64,000 nt of DNA from Abelmoschus esculentus. Lineage: Eukaryota > Streptophyta > Magnoliopsida > Malvales > Malvaceae. Positions 10,451 to 24,200 of the stretch are shown here, piece after piece; within the stretch, counting starts at the first letter, position 1; the number at the start of each line of letters is the position of its first letter. A program made the position numbers and the translations under genes. The notes below the pieces were generated by a model, which was given only the letters and a program-made list of their open reading frames with translations, had not been told where the DNA came from and searched no databases. The DNA is taken from NCBI GenBank assembly GCA_035048815.1, contig JAUCBN010000017.1, positions 15,806,936 through 15,870,935 of the forward strand, written 5' to 3'.

Positions 10451-12289
10451 CGCCAGTGAGGATAAGTAATTAAGATATAACTATGGTAAGTGATACTCGT
10501 GCTTAGTGACGAAGGATCATTCCGTATAGTTTTTAGACTGTTTTTGGCGGTCGGATGAAGAAGTTTTGTGGAATACCTTCATTTTTATGTTGCTTCACTC
10601 AGTATTTTTCCAATAAATTTGACTTCAAATGCAACTGTTAAACGCAAAAAATTTAACTAATCCAACTTTCCAAAGTTCCGCCAAACGAAGTCGAAGTCAT
10701 CTTATGGTTTGGGGTGTGGCTAGAGATGGGTATGAGTAGGATCGAGTCGGATTTTCGATTCATTTGAACCCAACCCGAATACAAATATCTTAAACCCGAT
10801 TTTGACTCGATCTATTTTTTTTAAATTCGACCTGACCCGAATCGAAAATAAATATCATAAACTCGACTGCGATCTTTCTCCCGAGTCCCCGACCCGACCT
10901 ATAAAAATATTAGGGACTAAATTGTAAAAAAATAGAAGATTTCGTTTTAAAAACTATATTATAAATAAAAATAATAATTTTAAGGACCTAATTATAAAAT
11001 ATATATAGATAGAGGACTATTATTATAAAAATCCTTAAAAATTTATAAAAATTATATATTTAGTCTCAGATCCAATCAAATCGGATATTTTACACCCTAA
11101 ACTTATCCAACTCCATTCTCAAAAAACCCTGACTTGAACCCGAGTTTTTTAATAAAAAAATCCGATTTGGACCCATATATTTACGTGTAATTTAATCAGA
11201 CAAATATAGATATTGATTTAAATATGAGTAATAAATAATGTAGGCCTGATTTGGACCCATATATTTGGGCTTTAAGAGCTGGATTTGGGCTTAATTAGTC
11301 TGATATGTACTATTTATCTTTTGATATATTTTTTTAGTTGATCGTTTAACTTTTTTTTTATCATGATTGGATTTAATGTCTCAACGTTTGATTAAGATAA
11401 TGTTTGTTTTCGTTTTCTTATTGACTGTTCTATTTTGAATTCTCGAACTAATTTAGATACGAGCTTACAATCATTGTTATTATTCGTGATTGAATTGTGG
11501 TAACGACTATGACACCAACGTGTCTTATTAATGTATTATATATTTTTTAATATTGTTGGTAGTTGATTTTTACCTTTAATCGCTAAACTTTGATGATATT
11601 TGTATTTATTTTGTTTCAAACATTTGAGTTAAGATTTTTATTTTTTTCTTTGTACATTCGTATTTATGATCTAAATACGTTTATTTTTCATGTTACTAAA
11701 ATATATTCACATCAAGCTTATTTACTTGAGTTATAAATTCTTATTATATTTTTAATAAAATTGACATTCTCACACATAAACTAAATTTTTTTGAATATAT
11801 ATTTAATTATTAAGCTAATTAGTAAATCTATCTAATTTTCCCTTAATCAAAACATTTGTATTAATTTATTCAAATATCAGTAAATGATTAATATATACAA
11901 TAGTCAATAGATATAAAAAAGTGTGATTATAAAACTTAATAAAAAGTTAAATAATTTTTATTTTAGATAAATCAGGTTTAATATCTATATTTATAAAGTG
12001 TCATACATTATCAAATAATAAAAAATAATAATCTTAAATTTTAATATCAAATCCTTAAATTTAAATATCAAGTTTTAAAGTCATAAATTAAATTTGGTGG
12101 AATATAATATTTTTTATCATCTGAAAATATATAAAAATAAATATATTTTTAAAAATCTGTATTATATCCGGAAATAAATCCAGATGTCTAATATCCACCA
12201 TCAACCTCTCCCTTCTCACCTTACCAGAAAGCCAAAACCAAAACCAAAACCCGCCACCATTTAAGAAAAATCAATAATTCTCCGAGAAG
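10451..12289. other. Intergenic region upstream of the valine-tRNA ligase gene
   Basis: Contains a repeat-like block at about 10725-11110, rich in 'gacccga' and 'cccgaa' words that are common in plant dispersed repeats. After that comes AT-rich DNA to about 12180. The last ~110 bases are pyrimidine- and CCA-rich and look like the 5' UTR and core promoter of the downstream gene. No separate gene was seen. Confidence 0.45.
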
Positions 12290-15200
12290 ATGAGTCTCCA
12301 CCAAATGGCGGTCTCTCATCCTTTTCTATTATCTTCTCGTTCTGCTTACAATCGAAACCCTATTTTCTTCTCCAAACGCACTCGTTTCCGTTTCCCTCTG
12401 TCTCACTCTCGTTTCGCTACCATCAAGCGTCGGAGATTTGCTGGTAAAGCAACGTATTCAAACTAACGTTTTTCTTTACTCTGTTTTCTATCTCTATTTT
12501 TTTAGCTTGCTTGGTGGTTCAGAAGTGGAGGAAAATTAAATTAGATAGTATATTTGCTCGAATTAATTACTATTTGTATTGTAAAAAAATCCGGCTTGAG
12601 GAAATGAAGTGTAAAGTTGAGCATTTTCTGTGAAAATCTTGGTGATTTTAGTTAGAGGGCGGAAAACATTAATATGAGGAGAAAATAATTATTTTTCTTA
12701 TTGAAGGAATGCATTTTTTACTTTTTATATATGTAAAATTATGTTGGGTGTTTGTTACAATAGTAGTTTATTGTTTACTTCTCAGTTAAATTTCATTCTA
12801 GCATGTGAAGTGATAGAAGTATTAGTTCAGCGGCAATAATGAAAGAAACTAGGGGATAATTGTTTCTAAAATCTTTAGTAGTCATTTTATAGGGTACTTT
12901 TTTAGTTGCATATGAGTTTAATTTCCTGTTGCATTTTCAGTTGCTGCATTGGAGAATGGCGTTTTCACTTCTCCAGAGTCAGCAAAGTCATTTGATTTCA
13001 CTTCGGAGGAGCGGATATACAATTGGTATTTTATTCTTGAATGCGATAATCTGCTATATTTTTGTCTCTTTTTATTAAAGATTCTTCTTTCTAATTGAAT
13101 TTTGAGGTTTTCATGTTGTTTGGTCCTCATCTTATACGGTTATACCAAATGAAAAGTATTTGATTTAGTGAAGTTAAAACGAAAGTGAATGAATGTATAA
13201 TGTAAGGGAAGCGGCTATTTTAGGAATGCACGTGTAGTATGCTTAAAGTTTTGGATTGGCCTGATGTTTGTATCGTGTCATTGAGACTTTGTTTTAAAAG
13301 GTTGGAAGTTTTTGTATTGAACAAATAGTTTGATATTATTAATTTACTCAAATTTCAACGTGATAATCTACTTGAACAGAGCATTGCATTTGTCTCGACT
13401 TAAAACAAATATAAATCATATAAAAAGAATGCAGGTGTTAAAACCAATATGGATGTTCCTTATTATTAGAGATAACAAGTAAAAGTAAGAAACTATAGGA
13501 TATATAAGACTGGAAGGGAACCGCTTACACGATTGTAAAACAAAATTAGTTTTACATACTTGCATAACTTTTATATGATTTATATTTGTTTAAGCTGGGA
13601 GTTATATTTCATGTTCCATTCATGTATATCATTAAGGAATCCACTTACATCGCTTTTGGGGGGTTAATTTTTTACCTAATATTGATCTTAAATATTTCAT
13701 TTATGCAAGTCCTGCAATCATGTATGTTTGTAAGCTTAGACTTATCTATTTTATTCTGGGAAGACTATCTATAAATACTACTTTAGCAACTGTTTTGCAG
13801 TTCTGAATTAACTGTCAGAAAGCTTGTTTGTTATGCTGCTGCACATGCGCATTCACCTTGTTTAGAATTTGGATATGGTTATCTGTTCTTTACTTGCAGT
13901 AAACTTGTTAACATATATTTCTGTGGAGAGTATTTATGGAATTATTGGATCTCAGGTGGCAGTCTCAAGGTTATTTCAGACCAAAACTTGACTCAGGAAG
14001 TGCTCCATTTGTCATATCAATGCCACCTCCTAATGTTACTGGCTCTCTGCATATGGGACACGCAATGTTTGTGACCCTTGAGGTTGTGAAAATGATTTTG
14101 AGATGCTCCAAAAAGGACTTAGTTTTTATTACTTCTTCTGCTGGCAGTGCCAAACATTTAGGATGCATTTGTCAGGCATTATTGATTCAAGCTTCATTGT
14201 GGTTTTCTGAATTTACTTGTGAACCTGAAAGTGTAGGTAATTAAGTGGGCAACCGTTGCATCTCAACTTTGAAAGATGTTTCATATAGCATAGTTTTATT
14301 CATCTCAACATCTTTGAGCCTACACTGGTCGATAAAACTCCTCATAAAAATGTTTTCTTTGTGAAAAAGTTCACACTTTTAATTGCATTTGGATAGTGAT
14401 TTGGTTCAACGAAGTGAAGTTGTGGAGGAGGAGATATAAAGATATAAGGATCCTTCTAGGTCTTGTAATGCTTATTTAAGAGAAACAAAATTCTATTCTG
14501 ATTTCGATTACCTTTAAATTACAGAGGTTACAGACTATTTAAAGACTATAGAATAGGAATTATGGTATAATTAGGGGTCCTACTTACAACAAACTTCTAA
14601 CACTAGTTCTCCTAGGAAGCTTCAAATAAAACTATGTACTACTAAACTTACATTAAATACAATATTAATACTAGTCAAATAAACTTACACTTATTTATCA
14701 TATTTGTCTCCGTTTTGGTCTTTTTAGGATATCATGGTTAGGTACCATCGCATGAGGGGAAGACCAACACTTTGGCTTCCTGGAACTGATCATGCCGGTA
14801 TTGCAACTCAGGTAGTTTCTGTTCATCTGATTCCTAAACTAGAAAAAAGGCATATTGGAATAGTCTAATAATCTAATTAAACCACCTGATTTAACTTGTG
14901 TAATGTTTTCTGGCAAGAAAAATTATCTTTATGGTCATAGTATTTTAATAATATTTGTAAATGCAATGTTTTCAGTTTTAATGTTGATTTGTATTCTGCC
15001 CTTGTTATACATAATGTTCCATGTAGAAAATGAGTATAATTGAAGCTATTTAATTTTTCTTCTCCTAGTTGGTCGTGGAAAGAATGCTGGCTTCTGAAGG
15101 AATAAAAAGGGTAGAACTGGGTAGAGATGAATTTGCGAAACGTGTTTGGGAGTGGAAAGAGAAGTATGTCTTCCTTTCAATTATTTGAATACTTGGTTTT

Positions 15201-18200
15201 CCCTCTGTTCTTTGCTGATATTTGAATCTGCAGCTTTGTACATATCATCTAAGATGTTTTGTTGTTTTGGACAAAAATGTTTCTATTGCTTTCACCATTG
15301 TCTAATTTTTGGTTTTTATTTTTCATATTTGATTGTTAAGGTTACATTGATATAGGTAATTCTTTGTTCTGTGTATGTTTATTTATTTTTCTCATTGCTG
15401 ATTTTATTTTTTATTTATTTTTAAGGTATGGTGGGACCATTACTAATCAGATTAAGAGACTCGGGGCTTCTTGTGACTGGACTAGAGAATGTTTCACCCT
15501 TGATGAGCAGCTAAGTCGTAAGACCAGTTTTCTATCTAGTATCTAGTAAAAGTAATCTAGCTAGTCTTCAAAGTCTTAAATTATGTGTAAAGTTACAATC
15601 CTTGACCTGTTTTACTTGTTAATCATTTGTATCTTTTTCATTGTACACATGATGATGATAATAATAGTAGTGATGATGATAAAGTAATAATCAGTCACTT
15701 ACATTTGCTAAACTACCAGTAGGGTAAGTTCATGTATTCTGAAACTTGCATTCCTACTGCAGGAGCTGTTATTGAGGCTTTTGTTAGGCTTCACGAGAAA
15801 GGATTAATTTATCAAGGTATATGCCAAAATTTCATTGATTACCTCCATGTTGCACTTTGTTAGCTGATATTTAGCATGTTTACTTTAACCTTATTTCAAC
15901 ATTTGATCACAATATTCTATTCTTCTTCCTTTGCTTTAGCAGCCTATAGTAGGGAAAAGAAAAGAATGTAAATATCTTTTTTCCCTTCAAAAAGCTAAAA
16001 GAAATTATCACATCAAATGTAAAACTACAAAGAAAGACTAGCATTAGTATTTAAAAGGATTTTTATATATCTTCCCTCCCGGAGAATGCATTGATGTAGG
16101 AGTACCTATGTTTCAGTTTGACTTCTAGTGGAAGTAGTGGCCAGTGACTGGTCCCACTTGGTAACATGGAATTGATGTAAATAAACTTGTCTGCACTTCC
16201 ATTATTTTAAACTTAGAAGTTCCCTTAAGGACTTCAGTACTGCTATTTTTCATGGTGACTTTAATCGAGACTCTGGTTTGATGGTAGGATGTAGGGGCTA
16301 CTTCCTTTTTTTATTTATTTATTCGTTAACTTTGTTAAGTATAGCATTATACAACTCAGCTCATATTTTTCAGATTTTATTTGATTGTTCATTGCCCAAT
16401 AGTACTCTAAACAACCTAGTTTAACTGATCTGATGTTTTCTTTTAGGATCTTACATGGTTAACTGGTCTCCAAAGTTACAGACTGCTGTTTCAGACTTGG
16501 TATGGATGTTTGCTTTCATGGGGATATTGCTTTACTTTCTGCACTTTGCTTTACATTGTTTATCATTAAATTTTGTGTTTTCAATGTTTCTTTAGGAAGT
16601 AGAATATTCTGAAGAGCCTGGTACCCTCTATCATATCAAGTATCGTGTTGCTGGAGGTTCAAGGTATTTAGCTTTATTAGGTGATTGTTTATGTGTTCAC
16701 TTTTTCTGTGAGTATGAATGGACTTGAGTAAGTCAAAGGAGAAAATGCAGTAAAACAACTTGATTCATTATTACCATAGTAAAAGATATAGGACGGAGAG
16801 AAGGCAGGGAATGTCATGTTACCTTGAGAGCTTGAAAATTTTACTCTTATCGAAGTGTCAAATTTGTAACTAAGTGATAGGGTATCTCCTTTTTCTGAAA
16901 GCGGTAGGTTATTTCTATTTACTGCATTATTCTGATTTTTTTGACTGTAATATAAAATTTATATGTACTTTCATTTCATATGGAATTATGTTCTCAAATA
17001 GATCATCTTGCATTTACCTTTTTAGTATTTTCATGTGTTGTGACTGATAGTTAAATGTTTATTCTTTATATAGGAGTGATTTCTTAACAATAGCAACCAC
17101 ACGGCCTGAAACTTTGTTTGGTGATGTAGCAATTGCAGTGAATCCTCAGGTATAGCACCTTTATTTATTTTTTTTGTACTTTTCATTTTCTCCCTGTACA
17201 TTATATTATATGCAACATGGATAAAGGCACCAGTGATTGGTTAACATGGAAAAAGATCTTTCTTTTAAATAATAACGTTAACTTGAGCAATACAACATTG
17301 AACCATTCCATAAAGAACCTTTGGACGCAGCATGAAAAATGCTTTCTTTTACCAAGTGTCCTGTCTTTGTTGCAATAAACCCAGAACTTTGACTCCCCTT
17401 CAGATTTTGTTTGAACTGGAATGTCATAAGGCTGTGGGTGTGGCCTACATGTAGCCAGCAAAATTAAGTTATAACTTCACAACTCTTCGTCCTTGTATGA
17501 TTGACACATTACTTTTGTTTGAATTGGGATGTCATAAGGCTGTGGCCTACATGCAGCCAGCAAAACTTGCACATTAAGTTATAACTTCACAACTCTATGT
17601 CCCTGTATGATTGACATGTCACTTTTGTGCAGGATGAGCGTTATTCCAAATATGTTGGTAAAATGGCAATTGTTCCTATGACTTATGGTCGTCATGTTCC
17701 TATTATCTCTGATAAGGTAAAAACGTGTATTACTATTTTTCTTAAATATTGTTACATTCTGCACCAATGCATCAATGTAATAATGCTAATTTCCCTTGCG
17801 CTTTGTCACTCAAAATGGTAGGAATGCACATGACAGGATATTAAATATGATTTTAAAGGACAGAAGTATGTTGGATTGTTCCTATAATCTGGTGTTGCAA
17901 AGCTAGATTTAGGTCTTCTTTAAGCTTGAATACTTTCAAACGTCTTCCTGCCTGTTCTGATTTCCGGATACTTTCAAACATCATTTAAAAGGAAATAGTG
18001 CAAGGTGAGGCAGCTTAACTATAGTAAGCTGGGGTGTAAGCCCTTTTACTAATATTTTAGTTGAATTTCACTTAGCTAGAAAAAACGCTAATGAAACATA
18101 AAGATATTGAAGTCTGTCTTGTAAAGGTTTAAACATTTTATGTTATTCAAGATATAAAAGTAAAATAATAATAATAATTCTAGTGATAGAGAAACTGAAG

Positions 18201-21200
18201 TTGGATAGTGATAACTCTACAGGAAAACATTAGATAATAAAGACAGTAGTTAATTTATGTTGCTCGCACTACTTGTGATTTTCACACACAGATGTGTGTC
18301 ATACTTGGGCTTTCTAATTCTTTTTCCATGTATTTGGTGGGTCCTTGAAGGGTCAAATCTTTGTACCCATGTTCGAATATGCATTCAAGATGTGTTAGAC
18401 ATTAGATACTTCAAAAGAATAATGTGTTGGACTAGCATAGTAGCTAATACTTCTGAAAGCTGATTGCATTAGCATAATAAAATTATACCATTTGATTTGT
18501 AAAGGTGTAGTGCAATATGGAGTCTCGAATATCCATGTCCATGACTTCCTCAATCTTATAGAAGTATGATATCGGGATGCATTGCCTTTGGCAAGCTATG
18601 GGATATTTGTCTTGCCTAAGGTCGGCATCATGATCACATTTTTCCCCAAATTTTGGACACATCTTATTCCTTGAATAACCTATAGGATTCTTCATTGTGG
18701 GTTTTGTCTCTAGTTTCAGAATGAATGGTTTGCTTGACCCACTTAGCGGGGTTAGTGGAGGTGGCAAATGTTGCAACTGTGTCCATTAAATAAATGAATT
18801 TCTGGTTAATAATCTCACTTCTGCTTTGTTGATTATGTCAATGGTGGCAGTATGTTGATAAAGACTTTGGGACTGGTGTGCTGAAGATAAGCCCAGGACA
18901 TGATCATAATGATTATCTTCTTGCTAGAAAGCTTGGTCTTCCCATTCTTAATGTTATGAACAAGGATGGGACACTAAATGAAGTTGCTGGACTGTACTGG
19001 TAATATTTTGTTAGGACTTTCTGAAGAAATGCCAAATTAAGCTCACCTTTTCATCTTTGCCTAATCTATGCTGGTGGCTTTTAAATTTCAGTGGCCTTGA
19101 TCGGTTTGAAGCACGGAATAAATTGTGGTCTGATCTTGAGGAGACCGACTTAGCTGTGAAAAAGGAACCTCATACTTTACGAGTACCTAGATCTCAGCGT
19201 GGTGGAGAGGTGTGGATATTAGCTTTCAGTTATATTTGTTTTGTTTCTGAAGTTAAGGTGTTAATAATAACTCGTTAGTTCTTTCTCATATTTTCCCCAT
19301 TTTATGTTCTTTTATTAGATAATAGAGCCACTAGTAAGCAAGCAGTGGTTTGTAACGATGGAACCCTTAGCTGAAAAGGCTCTTCATGCAGTTGAAAAGG
19401 GAGAATTGACCATTATTCCTGAAAGATTTGAGAAGGTATGACGAAAAACATAACAGCGTTTTCCATACCATATGCTGCTCTGCCTTTTCTTTCTTTCCTA
19501 AATACCTGTATTTTATGCTCATATCAACATGTTTAAGCAGACACAGAAAAAAGGCACACATGTAGGACACAATCTTGTCCCATGATGATACCATTTTTCA
19601 TTCTCCATTGTCCACCTAGTAAGCTCTCCCTCCCTGCTGAGAGGATGGCCACATTTAGTCATCCTTAACGTGCAACACCCCTCTGCAAATGACACTGTCA
19701 TCTGGGACCTGTCTTCTTGCTAATCGATATTTTACTTAAAGTTACTTCTGTTGGTGAGTATCTGCCTTCACTCACATCTGATCAGTTTGATTACAGATAT
19801 ATAATCATTGGCTGACAAATATCAAGGATTGGTGCATAAGCAGACAGTTGTGGTGGGGACATCGCATACCTGTTTGGTACATTGTTGGAAAAGACTGTGA
19901 AGAGGAATATATAGTTGCTAGGAGTGCTGAGGACGCTCTTATGAAGGCTCGTGATAAATACGGAAAAGATGTAGAAATTTATCAAGATCCAGATGTTCTT
20001 GACACTTGGTTCTCAAGGTTGGTTTTCCAATTTTGAACTCCATAACCATGATATCCTCTTTTTAGGATGGAAAGTCAATTTTTACCTAGAGTTTCACCCT
20101 ATTTTTTGGTAAATAATTGAACTTCATTTTTCTTCTTTTTGTAAAATCCTTATCCGCTTATCGCCTACAAAAATCTAACTGATCGAATGGGACTATATTA
20201 TATTACAAATTCGCAAGGTTATGCATTTAAAGTCTAAAACCATAACTGATCGAATGGGACTATATTATATTACAAATTCGCAAGGTTATGCATTTAAAGT
20301 CTAAAACCAGTCTTTGTCTGTTCTATTTTTTGCTGTCTCTTTGGTTTTACTTTCTTATAAGTTGTGTTCATTTCTGTCAGCACTTTTCAAGTCTATAGAG
20401 TACTTTTATAAACCTCAGATGGTATTTGTGATGTAATCTTTAATGTAACGTAATAAACACTGCATGTAAATGATGAAATGTTTTCGAAGTATCAATCAAA
20501 TAAGTACACTCTACTTTTTTCTCCTTCCTAAAATAAGTTTTTGATTCGATATGTAGAACTATGCCAAAATATCTGTTGAGATGTTGATGAATCATTGTGA
20601 GTCTTTGAGATCACATAACAGAAAGCGAGTAGTTTTTGAAATTGTCATTTAAATAAGGCTATAATATTCTCACTGAACTTTCATGCATGATTATATTAGC
20701 TTTTTTCAAAAAGGAAAAACAAAATCTTTGCTAGTGGTTAGATTTCCTGTCCCTTTCCTACTAGGTACTACCATATCAGGATTTGAGTCAAAATATGGTT
20801 GATATAACTATCTATCTATTTATACTATTATTAAGTTCTTGAATGAGATGGTGTCACCGGTTAATTGGGTGCCAACTCAGTTGAGAAATTACTAAAATGT
20901 CCTTTCATTTAAATAATAATTAATACTATTATAATGGCAAGTTTACTTTCATACTTTTATATAATTTTTAAATAAGACAATTACAAACTATTCATTTAAG
21001 GATCAAACCGTTGTTCAATATGATTTAGGTATAAATTCTTTACCACTCAACCTGTAATCATTATTGGATAAAATTAAAAAACAATTTCTTAACATAAAGT
21101 ATTCTTTCACCCACAACGTGGATGTGACAAAATCTAGTGTTGATTATTTGAAATAGATTGTGAGAAGTGTCTGAAATCGCTACTCTAGAGGAGTTCACAT

Positions 21201-24200
21201 CCGGGGATTCTTTAGTAATGCAATAACTGGTAGAAAATGGAATGTGTTGTTTTTTCAGCCATCTTGTTCTACTTAAGGTTTTAAATATTAGTTCGTCCAT
21301 GGTTAGGAGGTTTTGATAAGGTTTTCCCATGATCTAGAAATTGTACTTGTCTGCACACATTGATCTTTGTGTGTGTTATAAATGTTGTATGTTTGACTAT
21401 ACAAGAACTGCTGTTTCATTTTCAGTGCTTTATGGCCCTTCAGTACTCTTGGGTGGCCAGATGAGTCGGCAGAGGATTTTAAAAGGTTTTATCCTACAAC
21501 AGTGCTTGAAACTGGGTATGAGCCCCTTTGTTTAACTCCTATTACTTAGATGTCGTTCACAATTCTTTCACTAGGCGAGTGATTCTATTACATTATTCAA
21601 TAAGAAATTAGATGGATTTATTGCACGCCTGGTTTCAGGAATTTCTATTTGATTACTTTTATATGTTTTGACTGTTGGCATTAACACTTTTTAACTTTGA
21701 ACAGGCATGATATATTGTTCTTTTGGGTAGCAAGAATGATCATGATGGGGATTGAATTCACAGGAACTGTTCCATTTTCATATGTATATCTCCATGGACT
21801 AATCCGTGATTCACAAGTAAGTAAAATGTCTGAATTAGGCTATTACTTAGCATGGATTTTGAAGTCCAGTTTCTTTCTCAAGTTGTGTTCCTTTCATCTG
21901 CATATTTTCTCAAGTTACCCATGATTGTTTGTCTATGTGAGAGCTTTTGATATTCAATTGATATAAAACATTAAACCGGTCATATCTTCATACTTCATAG
22001 TTCATATCTATCCTAAGGGGAAAGTGTAATTGTCTTCTGATATCCATAAGTTTGATCATATCAACCCCTCTCCCCTATTTCTTTCCTTTTTTTTCTTCTC
22101 ACATGATTTCCTTTTTTATAAATGTTACTAAGGGTGTCAAACTGGTTTTCCAAATGGACATGAACAATGCAGATTTGTCAATCGGAAATTACTGACCTTC
22201 ATATGACTAATTGGTATTTATAACCTGAAATAGAAAAAAGTAAAAATGTGAAGTGGGTGTGTGGGTGCAGAAACAGAGCAAAGAAGGGGAAACATATTGC
22301 TGTATGTATATTTTTCTCCTTACAGTTCGTTTTCCTATTAACATGACATTAGTTCCATCACTCACAAGGCTCAAGAAAATGTCTGCCTAACATGTAAGCT
22401 GTTTCAGGGGCGTAAAATGTCTAAAACTCTTGGCAATGTTATTGATCCAATTGATACTATCAAGGAGTTTGGCACTGATGCCTTGCGATTCACGCTTGCA
22501 TTAGGAACTGCTGGTCAGGTTTGTCTTTTACTATAAGCACCATGTTGGTAATTCAATAATGAAAATTGTGGGAATGTTTGCTACTGTTTTTACATGTGGA
22601 TGTTTCTGTCTTATAATAGTATGCTCGTTGAATTTTCTCTAGGATTTGAATTTATCTACTGAAAGGCTAACAGCAAACAAAGCCTTCACGAACAAATTAT
22701 GGAATGCTGGCAAGTTTGTGCTGTACAGTCTGCCTGAGCAGGACAATGTGTCTGGCTGGCAGAATATACAGGATTGTAAGGTTTGTTTCTCTCTAGTCAG
22801 ATCAATGAGATCATATTGGATCATATGTCTATCCTTGTATTGGAACAACTGTATGAATTTGCTACCATATCATTTCTTACAAAATCAGAAAGAACAAGTA
22901 TATATAGATATTATTACTAATTGTTGGAGAGGGATGGAGCATTTATTGTAGTTTTTGGTTGTTTTATCAATTGTATTATTCTTAGTTGTGCTTGCATATG
23001 GAACTATTATTATTACTTACTGTGCAAGTTATTTTTGCTTTTGACATCACCACAATGTCCAGTTTCTAAGAAGATGGGAATCATCCTATTGTAAACTGAA
23101 AAATATTTTTTTCTTTTTCAGTTTAATACAGAGGAGTATCTTCTAGGCCTTCCTCTTCCCGAATGTTGGGTGGTAAGAAAATAATACTATGGTGATTTTG
23201 CTTCCATCTTTCTTTTTGTATACTCGAACCCTGATTATTCCGTTTCTGAATGAGACAGAAAAGTTACTTGAGTATTGTTTTTCATTTTTCAGGTCTCAAA
23301 ATTGCATATGCTTATTGATGCTGTCACTGAGAGTTATAACAAATTTTTCTTTGGGGATGTTGGGAGAGAAATATATGATTTCTTTTGGGGTGATTTTGCG
23401 GACTGGTATGTTGAATGTTTTTATGATCAGCTTTCTACTAACAGAACTATGTTATATTGTTTTATGCCATTAAGGTCTAGATCTTATGCCATTTACATAT
23501 CATTGAAACCAAAATGTATTCCCTTTGTTCAGATGTGAAACCTGAAACCACAAAAAGATTATGCTTTTGTTATATAGCAAATAATTCCCTTTTTTTCTAA
23601 GGATAAAGGGGATAAAACTCAATTGGTGGATCCTGTGTGTTATTTATTGGGATCATAGAAGATTCTGTTGTAAGTTGGATAATTGTCTGCTGATGACGCA
23701 TACACGAAATACCTGTCATGTTCTTTGTATACTTTGGCAAAAAGTATTAGTACTCTGGGTATAGTTTTTTTCTTTGGTTAACTGTAGTTATTTTAGTGTT
23801 ATGTGATTGGATTTTAGATCTGCATTCCATGCTTGGGATTTATGTTTTTCTTGTTTTCATAGGTATATTGAAGCCAGTAAAGCCCGCCTTTACCGCTCTG
23901 GAGATGATTCAGTTGTTTTAGTAGCACAGACTGTTCTACTCTACGTTTTTGAGAATATACTGAAATTATTGCATCCGTTCATGCCATTCGTAACTGAGGA
24001 ACTGTGGCAGGTGTGGGCTTTGCGGTGTTTTAATGTGTTTTTGTTAGTATATTTTTTCTAATTCAATCTAATTTAGTTAGCCATCTTCTTGAATGTGGTC
24101 ATTTATATTAATATTAAGTTTGGATTAAATTCTCTGGAATACAATTCTATTAGCAACTTACAGGTAATAGGAACCTCTACCACATTTCTCCTTATCACAA

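Noticed and set aside
20810..21060. Possible Helitron or other transposon start in ValRS intron 15 ('tatttatactattattaag')
   Set aside because: No CTRR end, hairpin or boundary could be found; AT-rich intronic sequence can mimic this.
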